This document shows positions 27,601-35,663 of a stretch of DNA of 64,000 nucleotides, one piece after another; the stretch's first letter is position 1, and every line of letters starts with the position of its first letter. Origin of the DNA: CAVOEB01 sp965249645. Its GTDB lineage: Bacteria > Pseudomonadota > Alphaproteobacteria > UBA828 > JAPUJA01. The position numbers and the translations under genes were made by a program. The stretch is taken from NCBI GenBank assembly GCA_965249645.1, contig CBDFML010000001.1, forward strand, positions 1 through 64,000. The letters run 5' to 3'. A model generated the notes under the pieces. It searched no databases. It saw only the letters and a program-made list of their open reading frames with translations, and was not told where the DNA came from.

Positions 27601-28629
27601 ATGCTGATCACGCTGGTCGATGATTCGGTGCCGTTCAACGGCGAAAGCCCGGACACCGAGCCGCTGGGCGGCGCCGAAAAGGCGTTCGCAAGCCTGCCTG
27701 CCGCGCTGGTGCGCAAGGGGCACACGGTTCGCGTTATCAACCGCTCGCTGGTGCCCGCCGCGATTGACGATGTGAGCTGGATACCGTGGGAGGGGCGGCG
27801 GCCGACCATCACCGAGGTTCTGATCGCATTTCGCAAGCCGTCACTGCTCCAGTTCATTCGAACGACCCGCAAGACGGTCTTCTGGCTTGCCCAGCCCGCC
27901 AGCTTTCTTGCCCGCGAGCCCGCCGCTCCGGCGATCTCGCGCGCCGAACCCAGTATTGTTTTTCTCGGCAAGACCCATCGCAGTACCTACCCAGGAGATC
28001 CTCCCGGGTATTCCAAAACCGTGCCTTTCGGCGTGCGCAAATCCTATCTGTTGGCCGAGGACATGACGCCGGGCGAAACGCCGATCGCCGTGGTAACCAG
28101 CCACCCCAGGCAGGGGCTGGATTGGCTGTTGCAGCTCTGGGTAGAACGCATTCATTCCAAAATACCCACTGCGGAGCTGCACGTCTATTCGGCATCGCTG
28201 GTTGCCGCTGAGCAGGGCCGGGAAATTCCCGAGGCCGTGCGGCCGATCGCCGAACAGGCAAAGGCGGCACGCGGCACCGGCGTGCGCGTCTTCGAGCCCG
28301 GCTCGGATCCTCAGATGGCGGAGGTCTATCGCAAGGCCCGGGTGCATCTCTATCCCGGTTCGGTGAGCGATATGCATTGCTCGACACTGAGCGAAAGTCA
28401 GGCCGTGGGATTGCCCTGCGTCGCCCGGCCTCTGGGCGCGGCGGAGGAACGCATCGTTGACGGCGAGACAGGCTTTCTCGCGCCCGACGATGAGGCCTTC
28501 GTCAATCTCACATTGCCCCTTTTGAACGATCTCGAGCGCTTCACTCATGTCAGCAAGGAAGCGCGGCTGCGCCAGCGTGGGCGTAGCTGGGACAAGGTCG
28601 CCGGAGAGTTTGAAGTTCTGTTTCGATGA
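27601..28629 (+). CDS. Family-4-type glycosyltransferase
   Basis: A 342-residue GT-B enzyme. The N-terminal part has a PLGGAEKAFASLPAALVRKGHTVRV segment typical of the acceptor-side Rossmann domain. The C-terminal nucleotide-sugar part has a clear donor region: YRKARVHLYPGSVSDMHCSTLSESQAVGLPCVA, which resembles the usual E-x7-E motif, followed by GAAEERIVDGETGFL. It is the first gene of a glycan cluster and overlaps the next by four bases. Donor and acceptor are unknown. Confidence 0.85.
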   Translation: MLITLVDDSVPFNGESPDTEPLGGAEKAFASLPAALVRKGHTVRVINRSLVPAAIDDVSWIPWEGRRPTITEVLIAFRKPSLLQFIRTTRKTVFWLAQPASFLAREPAAPAISRAEPSIVFLGKTHRSTYPGDPPGYSKTVPFGVRKSYLLAEDMTPGETPIAVVTSHPRQGLDWLLQLWVERIHSKIPTAELHVYSASLVAAEQGREIPEAVRPIAEQAKAARGTGVRVFEPGSDPQMAEVYRKARVHLYPGSVSDMHCSTLSESQAVGLPCVARPLGAAEERIVDGETGFLAPDDEAFVNLTLPLLNDLERFTHVSKEARLRQRGRSWDKVAGEFEVLFR

Positions 28630-29588
28630 AGATCCTGTTTGTCACGTCGACCCGGATCGGCGACGCCGTGTTGTCGACGGGCTTGCTGGCGCATCTTATC
28701 GAGACCCACCCGGACAGCCGCATCACCGTGGCCTGCGGTCCGGCTGCCGCGCCCCTGTTTGCTGCTACGCCCAATGTCGAACGGATCATCGCACTCGCCA
28801 AACGTACCGCTGGAGGCCATTGGTTCGCCCTGTGGCGGACTTGCGCGACAACTCTGTGGGATCTGATCGTCGATCTCCGCGCCTCGTTGATTGCCTACCT
28901 GCTACCCGCCCGCCGCCGGTTCGTGCTGCACAGCCGTGGAGAGGTGGGCCATCGCGTTGAAGGGTTGGGCCGGTTGATGGAACTCGAGTCCCCGCCGGCG
29001 CCGCGCTTATGGTCGTCGTCCGAGCAGCAAACGGAGGCCGTGCGCCTGTTGCCGGATGGCGGACCGTTCCTCGCCGTGGGGCCGACCACAAAATGGCCCG
29101 GAAAGCAGTGGCGCGCGGAGCGCTTCGGCGAACTCGCGCGCCGACTGACGGCGTCCGATGGTATTTTGCCCGGTGCCCGGATTGCAATATTCGGCGGGCC
29201 GGACGAGCGCGAGGCCGCGATGCCCTTGATCGAATCCATGCCCGAGGCGCGGCGGATCGATCTTGTGGGTACGCTCGATCTTCTGACTGCCCATGCTTGC
29301 CTCAAACGCGCTTCGTTTTATGTCGGCAACGATTCCGGCCTGATGCATATCGCCGCGGCCGCGGGCTGCCCGACCCTCGGACTGTTCGGGCCGAGCCGGG
29401 AGGACCATTATGCGCCTTGGGGACCGCGGGCCGCCTTCGTGCGCACGGAGCGGGCCTACGGCGAGTTGGTCGGCGGGCCGGGCTACGATCACCGCGTAGC
29501 GGACAGCCTGATGGACAGCTTGAGCGTGGATGCGGCCTGCGCGGCAGCCGAGGCACTCTGGGCGCGCATTGGCAGAAGCTCGTCATGA
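28626..29588 (+). CDS. Family-9 glycosyltransferase (heptosyltransferase-like)
   Basis: A 320-residue protein of the ADP-heptose:LPS heptosyltransferase family. The start MKILFVTSTRIGDAVLSTGLL has the conserved G-D-x-x-L/x-T glycine loop. The donor-binding end has YVGNDSGLMHIAAAAGCPTLGLFGPSREDHYAPWG, diagnostic for GT9. It likely adds a heptose or similar residue to lipopolysaccharide core. Overlaps both neighbours (ATGA). Confidence 0.9.
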   Translation: MKILFVTSTRIGDAVLSTGLLAHLIETHPDSRITVACGPAAAPLFAATPNVERIIALAKRTAGGHWFALWRTCATTLWDLIVDLRASLIAYLLPARRRFVLHSRGEVGHRVEGLGRLMELESPPAPRLWSSSEQQTEAVRLLPDGGPFLAVGPTTKWPGKQWRAERFGELARRLTASDGILPGARIAIFGGPDEREAAMPLIESMPEARRIDLVGTLDLLTAHACLKRASFYVGNDSGLMHIAAAAGCPTLGLFGPSREDHYAPWGPRAAFVRTERAYGELVGGPGYDHRVADSLMDSLSVDAACAAAEALWARIGRSSS

Positions 29589-30373
29589 GCGGTGACACGT
29601 CATCGGGACCGAAGCTCTCGGTCGTCGTAACCGTTCATGAGGAGGCGGCGCAGCTAGCCGAATGCCTCGACTGCCTGAGATTCGCCGACGAACTGGTCGT
29701 CGTGCTCGACCGCTGCACCGACAGGTCGAAGGACATCGCGGCGAGTTACGGAGCGATGCTTGTCGAAGGAAACTGGCCGCTCGAAGGCGAGCGGCGGAAT
29801 GCAGGGATCGACGCAGCAAGCGGCGCTTGGATTCTCGAAGTCGATGCGGACGAGCGGGCCCCTTCGGAGCTGGGCGACGAAATCCGCGGGACCATCGTTA
29901 CTGCTTCTCCCGGACATTTTCTGGTCCCCTTCGACAACTATATCGGGAGCCGGCGGGTGCGTTACGGCTGGGGTGGATCGTGGGGCGTTTCGGCAGCACC
30001 CCGGTTGTTCTCGAAGGGAGCAAAGCGCTGGGGGCCGCAGCGGGTGCATCCTGCGCTTCAACTGCAGGGTCGGGAACGGTCGCTCAAAAGTCGCATGGTT
30101 CATCACGTGGACCGCGATTTTTCGGACATGCTTCGCCGCCTCGACCGTTACACGGCGTTACGCGCCGCCGATTTGCGCGAGGCGGGCAAGCCGCTGCCGC
30201 CGATGATTTGGACAATGCGCCGCAGCCTGTCTCGATTTCTCAAATGCTACTTTCGGCGCAAAGGGTATCGAGAAGGGCGGTGGGGCTTCGTCATTGCGCT
30301 GATGGCCGCGCTCTATCCGCTGATTTCCCATTTGCGCGCCGAGGTCGAGCCCAACGAGGGCGACGAGGGCTGA
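29585..30373 (+). CDS. Family-2 glycosyltransferase (LPS-core type)
   Basis: A 262-residue GT-A protein. LSVVVTVHEEAAQLAECLDCL opens the nucleotide-binding fold, and the DxD-like metal site is VDADER near residue 93. The small size and C-terminal basic, hydrophobic tail (RRKGYREGRWGFVIALMAALYPL) resemble WaaE/KdtX-type beta-glucosyltransferases of inner core LPS. ATG start overlaps the GT9 stop. Confidence 0.87.
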   Translation: MSGDTSSGPKLSVVVTVHEEAAQLAECLDCLRFADELVVVLDRCTDRSKDIAASYGAMLVEGNWPLEGERRNAGIDAASGAWILEVDADERAPSELGDEIRGTIVTASPGHFLVPFDNYIGSRRVRYGWGGSWGVSAAPRLFSKGAKRWGPQRVHPALQLQGRERSLKSRMVHHVDRDFSDMLRRLDRYTALRAADLREAGKPLPPMIWTMRRSLSRFLKCYFRRKGYREGRWGFVIALMAALYPLISHLRAEVEPNEGDEG

Positions 30374-30376
30374 GGC

Positions 30377-31408
30377 ATGCGCCTGCTCCAGGCCATGGCG
30401 GGAGGTGCCCACGGCGGGGCGGAAGCGTTTTTCGAGCGCCTCGCCATCGCCTTTGCCAAGGTGCAACTGGAGCAGAGAGTGGTGATCCGAAAAGATGCGG
30501 CGCGCCGGTCGATGCTCACGGCGGGCGGTGTCGATGTGGTCGAGTTCGCCTTTGGCGGCCGGCTCGACGTTGGCACCGGACGCGCCTTCGTTCGCGAAAT
30601 CGAAGCGTACGATCCCGACGTGGTGCTGACCTGGATGAACCGGGCAACGCGTTTCTGCCCACGCCGCCGCGGCCGGCGATTCGTTCATGTCGCGCGGCTG
30701 GGCGGCTACTACAATCTCAAATATTACCACCACTGCGATCATCTGGTTGGCAACACGAAAGACATTGTGCGCTACCTGATCGACCAGGGCTGGCCGGAAA
30801 GCCGCGCTCACTACCTTCCGAATTTTGTCGACGCTTACCCCCTGCCTCCAGAGCCGCGGGCGCAGCACGAGACGCCCGACGATGCGACGCTGCTTCTGGC
30901 CTTGGGCCGGCTACACGAGAACAAAGCCTTCGACGTGTTGCTCGATGCGCTGGCGGGGCTGCCTGATACATGGTTGTGGATCGCCGGCGAGGGGCCATTA
31001 CGCGGCGAGCTGGCAGCACAGGCTGCCCGGCTGGGTATCACGGAACGGGTACGCTTTTTGGGCTGGCGCGACGACGCCGGGGTTCTGTTGGCGGCGGCCG
31101 ACATCTTGGTCTGTCCATCGCGTCATGAGCCGCTGGGCAACGTGGTGATTGAAGGCTGGGCACACGGCGTGCCCGTAGTCGCGGCCAAAAGCGCAGGACC
31201 GGCCGCGCTGATCCGTGACGGCGAGACGGGCCTGCTCGCGCCCATTGATGATGTCGAGGCGCTCGCTAACGCGCTGACGCGGGTGCAAGGCGATACGGAT
31301 TTGCGTGACGCTCTCGCCGGGGCGGGGCGGGGTGCATTTGACCGCGATTTCACCGAACAGGCTGTGGTGGCAGCCTATCGTGCGTTCTTCGACGAGGTGG
31401 CGGGCTGA
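30377..31408 (+). CDS. Family-4 glycosyltransferase
   Basis: A 343-residue GT-B enzyme. The start LLQAMAGGAHGGAEAFFERLA and the donor site SRHEPLGNVVIEGWAHGVPVVA (E-x7-E) are typical GT4; LLALGRLHENKAFDVLLDAL marks the donor domain. An N-terminal Rossmann half precedes it. It starts three bases after the previous stop and overlaps asnB by one base. Confidence 0.9.
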   Translation: MRLLQAMAGGAHGGAEAFFERLAIAFAKVQLEQRVVIRKDAARRSMLTAGGVDVVEFAFGGRLDVGTGRAFVREIEAYDPDVVLTWMNRATRFCPRRRGRRFVHVARLGGYYNLKYYHHCDHLVGNTKDIVRYLIDQGWPESRAHYLPNFVDAYPLPPEPRAQHETPDDATLLLALGRLHENKAFDVLLDALAGLPDTWLWIAGEGPLRGELAAQAARLGITERVRFLGWRDDAGVLLAAADILVCPSRHEPLGNVVIEGWAHGVPVVAAKSAGPAALIRDGETGLLAPIDDVEALANALTRVQGDTDLRDALAGAGRGAFDRDFTEQAVVAAYRAFFDEVAG

Positions 31409-33165
31409 TGTGCGGCATCGCGGGGGTAATGACCCTGGATGGCTCCGAGCCTGATGCCGGCATGCTTGACCGATTGGCTGACGCACTGGACCATCGCGGG
31501 CCCGACGGGCGGGGGCGTTATGTCGCGCCCGGCATCGGTCTGGTGCATGACCGGTTGGCGATCATCGATCTCGACGGCGGGGCGCAGCCGTTGTTCGGTG
31601 TGAACGATACGACGCTGGTCGCAAACGGCGAGATCTACAATTACCGCGAACTGCGCGCAGAACTGGGAGCTGCGCGTTTTGCGACCGGCTCGGACTGCGA
31701 GCCGATCCTGGCGCTCTACGAACGCGATGGACCCGGCTGCGTGGAGAGCTTGCGGGGCATGTATGCCCTTGCACTTTACGACGGTAGTTCCCGGTGTCTG
31801 GTGCTGGCGCGCGATCCGTTCGGTATAAAACCGCTCTACGCCGCCGAGACGGATCTGGGCCTGGTCTTTGCCTCGGAGCCGCAAGCCTTGATCTCGGCGG
31901 GACTGGTGACTCCACGTCTCGATGTACGAGCCATGGCTCAGCTGCTGCAGCTTCAGTTCACCACCGGACCCGAGACGATTTTCCAGGGCATCCGCCGGAT
32001 CATGCCGGGAGAGACTTGGCTCTGCGCCAGTGGACAGGTTGCCGAGCGCAGTCATCGTGCGGCCTTGCCCAGCGAGCCGCGGGAGCGCTGGTCGGAGGAG
32101 GAAGCGCTCAAGAAATTCGACGAAGCGTTCCTCGATTCCGTCGCAGCGCATCAGCGTGCGGACGTGGAGTACGGGCTCTTCCTCTCAGGCGGCATCGATA
32201 GTTCTGCGGTGCTCGCCGCCATGGCGCGGCTGAATGAACGGCCGGTCAAGGCGTTTACTGCTGGCTTTGCCGGAGCCGGCGTTGCGGACGAGCGGGCCCA
32301 TGCCCGCACCCTGGCCCGTACCGTGGGAGCTGAGCATGTCGAAGTGGAGCTGACCGAGGAGGATTTCTGGACGATGCTGCCGGGTATCGCAGCCGCAACC
32401 GATGATCCTGCGGCGGATTACGCCCTGCTGCCGAGCAGCAAGCTCGCGGCTACGGTGAGCGGCCAGCTCAAGGTTGTGTTGACGGGCGAGGGCGGAGACG
32501 AGCTGTTTGCGGGTTACGGCCGCTATCGGCGTGCGTTGCGGTCGCGCTGGCTGGGAGGGCGCGCGCTTCGGGCGCGCGGCTTCTTCGATGGTCTCGAGCT
32601 ATTGCGCAAGGAGCCCGTCGGCTGGCGTCACGATATCGAGGCCGCCGAGCGAACTGCTCGAGCGGCAGGCCGGAGCCGTTTGCAGGCGGTGCAGGCAGCG
32701 GATTGCGCGGACTGGTTGCCGCATGACCTTCTGCTCAAGCTCGATCGTTGCCTGATGGCGTACGGGGTCGAAGGGCGCACACCCTTCCTCGACCCGGTGA
32801 TGGCCGCGTTTGCCATGCGCCTGCCGGACAATCTCAAGTTGCACCGCGGCACCGGCAAGTGGCTGCTGCGCCGATGGCTGGAGCGCCACCTGCCCGAAGC
32901 CCGGCCGTTCAGCGCCAAGCGGGGTTTTTCTGTGCCGGTCGCCGACTGGATTGGACGCGAGGGCGCGCGTCTAGGCCCACTGCTGGCTCGCGACCCGGCC
33001 GTCGCGGAAGTTTGCCGGCCTGGCGCCGTCGAGCGCCTTATGGCCGATCCCGGCGTGCGCAGCGGGTTGCCGGCCTGGACGCTACTGTACTATGCGCTCT
33101 GGCATCGTCGGCATATCCGGGGCGTCGCGCCGGTCGGGGACGTGTTCAGCTGTCTCGAAAGTTAA
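31408..33165 (+). CDS. asnB: Glutamine-hydrolysing asparagine synthase
   Basis: A 585-residue enzyme. The N-terminal Ntn glutaminase begins MCGIAGVM, with Cys2 as nucleophile, and has the DHRGPDGRG segment. The synthetase half has the PP-loop LSGGIDSSAVLAAM near residue 260. Typical AsnB proteins near glycosyltransferases often amidate uronic acids or other sugar carboxylates rather than making free Asn, so either role is open. It starts on the last base of the preceding stop, closing the glycan operon. Confidence 0.9.
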   Translation: MCGIAGVMTLDGSEPDAGMLDRLADALDHRGPDGRGRYVAPGIGLVHDRLAIIDLDGGAQPLFGVNDTTLVANGEIYNYRELRAELGAARFATGSDCEPILALYERDGPGCVESLRGMYALALYDGSSRCLVLARDPFGIKPLYAAETDLGLVFASEPQALISAGLVTPRLDVRAMAQLLQLQFTTGPETIFQGIRRIMPGETWLCASGQVAERSHRAALPSEPRERWSEEEALKKFDEAFLDSVAAHQRADVEYGLFLSGGIDSSAVLAAMARLNERPVKAFTAGFAGAGVADERAHARTLARTVGAEHVEVELTEEDFWTMLPGIAAATDDPAADYALLPSSKLAATVSGQLKVVLTGEGGDELFAGYGRYRRALRSRWLGGRALRARGFFDGLELLRKEPVGWRHDIEAAERTARAAGRSRLQAVQAADCADWLPHDLLLKLDRCLMAYGVEGRTPFLDPVMAAFAMRLPDNLKLHRGTGKWLLRRWLERHLPEARPFSAKRGFSVPVADWIGREGARLGPLLARDPAVAEVCRPGAVERLMADPGVRSGLPAWTLLYYALWHRRHIRGVAPVGDVFSCLES

Positions 33166-33286
33166 TCAGCGTTAACCTTAATCGTGTGATTTCAATCATT
33201 TATGGAATGTTGACGGACCCGCATTATCAATCGGGCTATGTTCATGATATTAGACAGAGAGAGCGAGTTGCGGTCGGGAGGGCCGG

Positions 33287-33361
33287 ATGCCCAAGGCGAT
33301 CGGCTCGCTGATCAAAAACGCAGCGCAGTACATCCCTTTCAAGGAGGAGAGGGTCTGGTGA
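33287..33361 (+). CDS. 24-codon leader ORF coupled to the HD-GYP gene
   Basis: A short ORF, MPKAIGSLIKNAAQYIPF then KEERVW, starts at an ATG preceded by GGGAGG at a good spacing. Its TGA (33359-33361) overlaps the GTG start of the HD-GYP gene as GTGA, so the two could be translationally coupled. The same bases also lie in frame with an upstream extension of the HD-GYP reading frame, so it may not be a separate gene. Confidence 0.4.
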   Translation: MPKAIGSLIKNAAQYIPFKEERVW

Positions 33362-34614
33362 GCGCGCAAGGAGAAGAGAGCCCGTCAAGCGCAATCGTCG
33401 AGTTCATGGCGTTTGTCGAATACCCGCCGGTCCGTTCGGTGCGGCGGCTGCTCGATCGGGTTCTGCTCAAAGCTCGCGAGATGACCGGGGCCGAGGCGGG
33501 AACCGTGTTCATCGTGCGCGAACGCGATGGCGAAGCGGTGCTCGATGCCGCCAGCGTAAAGAATGCCGCGCTCGAGATCACAACAGCGGATTTCCAGGTG
33601 CCGGTGGACCGGGTGTCCATCGCGGGATACGCGGCAACGACCGGCGAAGTGGTCATGATCGACGACCTTTACGCCATTCCCGACGATCGCCCCTATGGTT
33701 TCGATCCCAGCTTCGACGAGAAAAGCGGTTATCGCAGCCATTCGATGCTTTGCTTCGCACTGAAAAATTATGATGGACGAGCCATCGGTGTTGTCCAACT
33801 GATTAACCGGCGCGATCCGGCGAGTGGCGAGATTGTGCCCTTCAGCGAACGCCAGGTCGATTTGATCGTGCCCTTTAATCATGTCGTGGGCTCGGCAATC
33901 GAGCGCGCCGACATGCTCGAGAGGATCGAGGGCCAGAACGAGGCGTTGCGTGAACGCAACCGGTCGCTGTGGCGCCAGCGACGGAAGATCCGTGACCTGC
34001 AGAGCGAGACGGAAGACGCCTTCATGGTGTCGATCGAGTTGCTTGCGCGGGCTGCGGAAATTCATGACGAGGACACTGGTAACCACATCGTACGGACTAA
34101 CGAGTACGCCTATTTTCTAGGCCAGACTCTGGGGTGCCGCAAACGCTTGTGTGTGGAGCTGCGCTACAGCGCCCAACTCCATGACGTTGGCAAGATGAGC
34201 GTGAATTCGGCGGTACTCAAGAAAGCAGGGCGTCTCGATTCCGACGAAATCGAAGAGATGAACCGTCACACGGTCTATGGCCACCAGATTCTCGCCGACA
34301 ACGATCGTCTGCAACTCGCCGCCGAGATCGCCCTCAATCACCACGAGAAATGGGATGGAACGGGCTATCCCAACGGTATTGCCGGCGAGGACATTCCCCT
34401 GACCGCACGTATCGTCCAACTCGGCGATATCTACGACGCGTTGCGCTCGAAGCGTGCCTACAAGCCCGCCTTCAGTCATGATAAGACGTGCGAGATTCTG
34501 CTCAAGGGCGACGATCGGCTTGATCCCCGGGGCCACTTCGATCCCAAGCTGCTTGAGGTCTTCGCCAACCATCACGAGGAATTCGACGCGATCTGGCTGC
34601 AGCTCGCCGATTGA
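33358..34614 (+). CDS. GAF-HD-GYP protein, probable cyclic-di-GMP phosphodiesterase
   Basis: A 418-residue protein. A GAF sensor domain covers about 20-190, then a coiled linker (EGQNEALRERNRSLWRQRRK), then an HD-GYP domain. The HD-GYP signatures are EIHDEDTGNHIVRT near 235, LHDVGK near 275 and HHEKWDGTGYP near 330-340. All metal-binding motif residues are present, so it should hydrolyse c-di-GMP. The start is GTG 33358 behind AAGGAGGAGAGGG; the frame is open to 33238, so an N-terminal extension of 40 residues is possible. Confidence 0.9.
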   Translation: MSAQGEESPSSAIVEFMAFVEYPPVRSVRRLLDRVLLKAREMTGAEAGTVFIVRERDGEAVLDAASVKNAALEITTADFQVPVDRVSIAGYAATTGEVVMIDDLYAIPDDRPYGFDPSFDEKSGYRSHSMLCFALKNYDGRAIGVVQLINRRDPASGEIVPFSERQVDLIVPFNHVVGSAIERADMLERIEGQNEALRERNRSLWRQRRKIRDLQSETEDAFMVSIELLARAAEIHDEDTGNHIVRTNEYAYFLGQTLGCRKRLCVELRYSAQLHDVGKMSVNSAVLKKAGRLDSDEIEEMNRHTVYGHQILADNDRLQLAAEIALNHHEKWDGTGYPNGIAGEDIPLTARIVQLGDIYDALRSKRAYKPAFSHDKTCEILLKGDDRLDPRGHFDPKLLEVFANHHEEFDAIWLQLAD

Positions 34615-34640
34615 ACGGCGCCTGGTTGCGGGTCGAATTT

Positions 34641-35459
34641 CTAGGGCAGCGTCAGCATCGCGCCTTCCCGGGCGAGAGTCGCACCGGGCACCTCCTGTGC
34701 AAGCGCGGCGGCAATGGCGTCAAGCGCGTCGTCGTCGCGGTCGCATCGATGATGGCTGAGCACGAGCCGTCGAACGCCCGCTGCACCGGCATAACGCACA
34801 GCATCCTGCCAGCTTCGGCCCGTTTCGCCCGGAACGGACTCATCTGCGGACGCGGCGACGAGCGCGAGATCGGCGCTGTCGAGCAGGCCGGGCGGCGGAG
34901 GTGCGTGGCTGTTTGCCTCGCCTAGAATTGCCAGGCATACGGTGGCGCTCTCGATCCGGTAGGCCAGGGCGTCGGGCGCTCCGTCGATGGCGAAGGCTGT
35001 CACCACGGGGCCGTCGGCCAGACTGACCCGCTCTCCCGGTGCAAATGCATCGAGGCTGCGCACCGCACCCAGGAAGCTGCGCGGGATGGGAAAGAGTGGC
35101 GCGCTCATCATCTTGTCGAGTGCCGCTTCGAGTGCGCCATCGCCGCCTCCCGCGTGCAGCCGGAAGCCGTTTTGCGGGTTGAACGCCGCGGCGCAGAAGG
35201 GCAGCCCACAAAGATGCTCATAGCGCAACGTGGAAAAGAAGAGCTCGAGTATGACGGGCGCGTCGGGAAGCAGCGCCGCGCTCAACTCGCGCGCTCCCGT
35301 GCCGGCATCGAATACCAGACGCGATGGGCCCCAGCGCAGTTCGACGCAGGCGGTATTACCGCCATAAGCAGACGGCGCGGCGCCGACCCAAGGCAGGCCC
35401 GCGCGCACACCGTAGAGGCGCAATTGCGGTGGCGCAGAGGCGGGGCGGTCGTCGGTCAT
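34641..35459 (-). CDS. MBL-fold protein lacking the HxHxDH metal motif
   Basis: A 272-residue protein. The sequence LRLYGVRAGLPWVG, YGGNTACVELR and VFDAGTGARELSAALL is collinear with the GGNT-type metallo-beta-lactamase-fold hydrolases, in which a SHTHWDHIQG-like motif follows. Here that stretch is STLRYEHLCGLPF (residues 76-88): T77 and R79 replace the first two His, E81 replaces Asp, and only H82 remains. The late histidine region LSHHRCDRDDDALDAI is kept. It is probably catalytically dead or has altered metal use. The ATG at 35459 has no clear ribosome site. It converges with the HD-GYP gene. Confidence 0.78.
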   Translation of the reverse strand: MTDDRPASAPPQLRLYGVRAGLPWVGAAPSAYGGNTACVELRWGPSRLVFDAGTGARELSAALLPDAPVILELFFSTLRYEHLCGLPFCAAAFNPQNGFRLHAGGGDGALEAALDKMMSAPLFPIPRSFLGAVRSLDAFAPGERVSLADGPVVTAFAIDGAPDALAYRIESATVCLAILGEANSHAPPPPGLLDSADLALVAASADESVPGETGRSWQDAVRYAGAAGVRRLVLSHHRCDRDDDALDAIAAALAQEVPGATLAREGAMLTLP

Positions 35460-35663
35460 GTTGGCTCGGTGCGTTGTGCCTGTCCGGCCCATAGTTGATC
35501 GATTTCATTCTAATGCCAACCGCAGGACCGGTTTACCGTTGGCAGCGACCGTTTGCCCGCAGCATCGCAAAGCCTAGATAATAGGGGAAAGGGACGTGAT
35601 ATAAACCGGAGCGGTCGATTGCAAATTTTGCTCCGGCCGCGCGTGGCATCAAGGACCCCGGTG

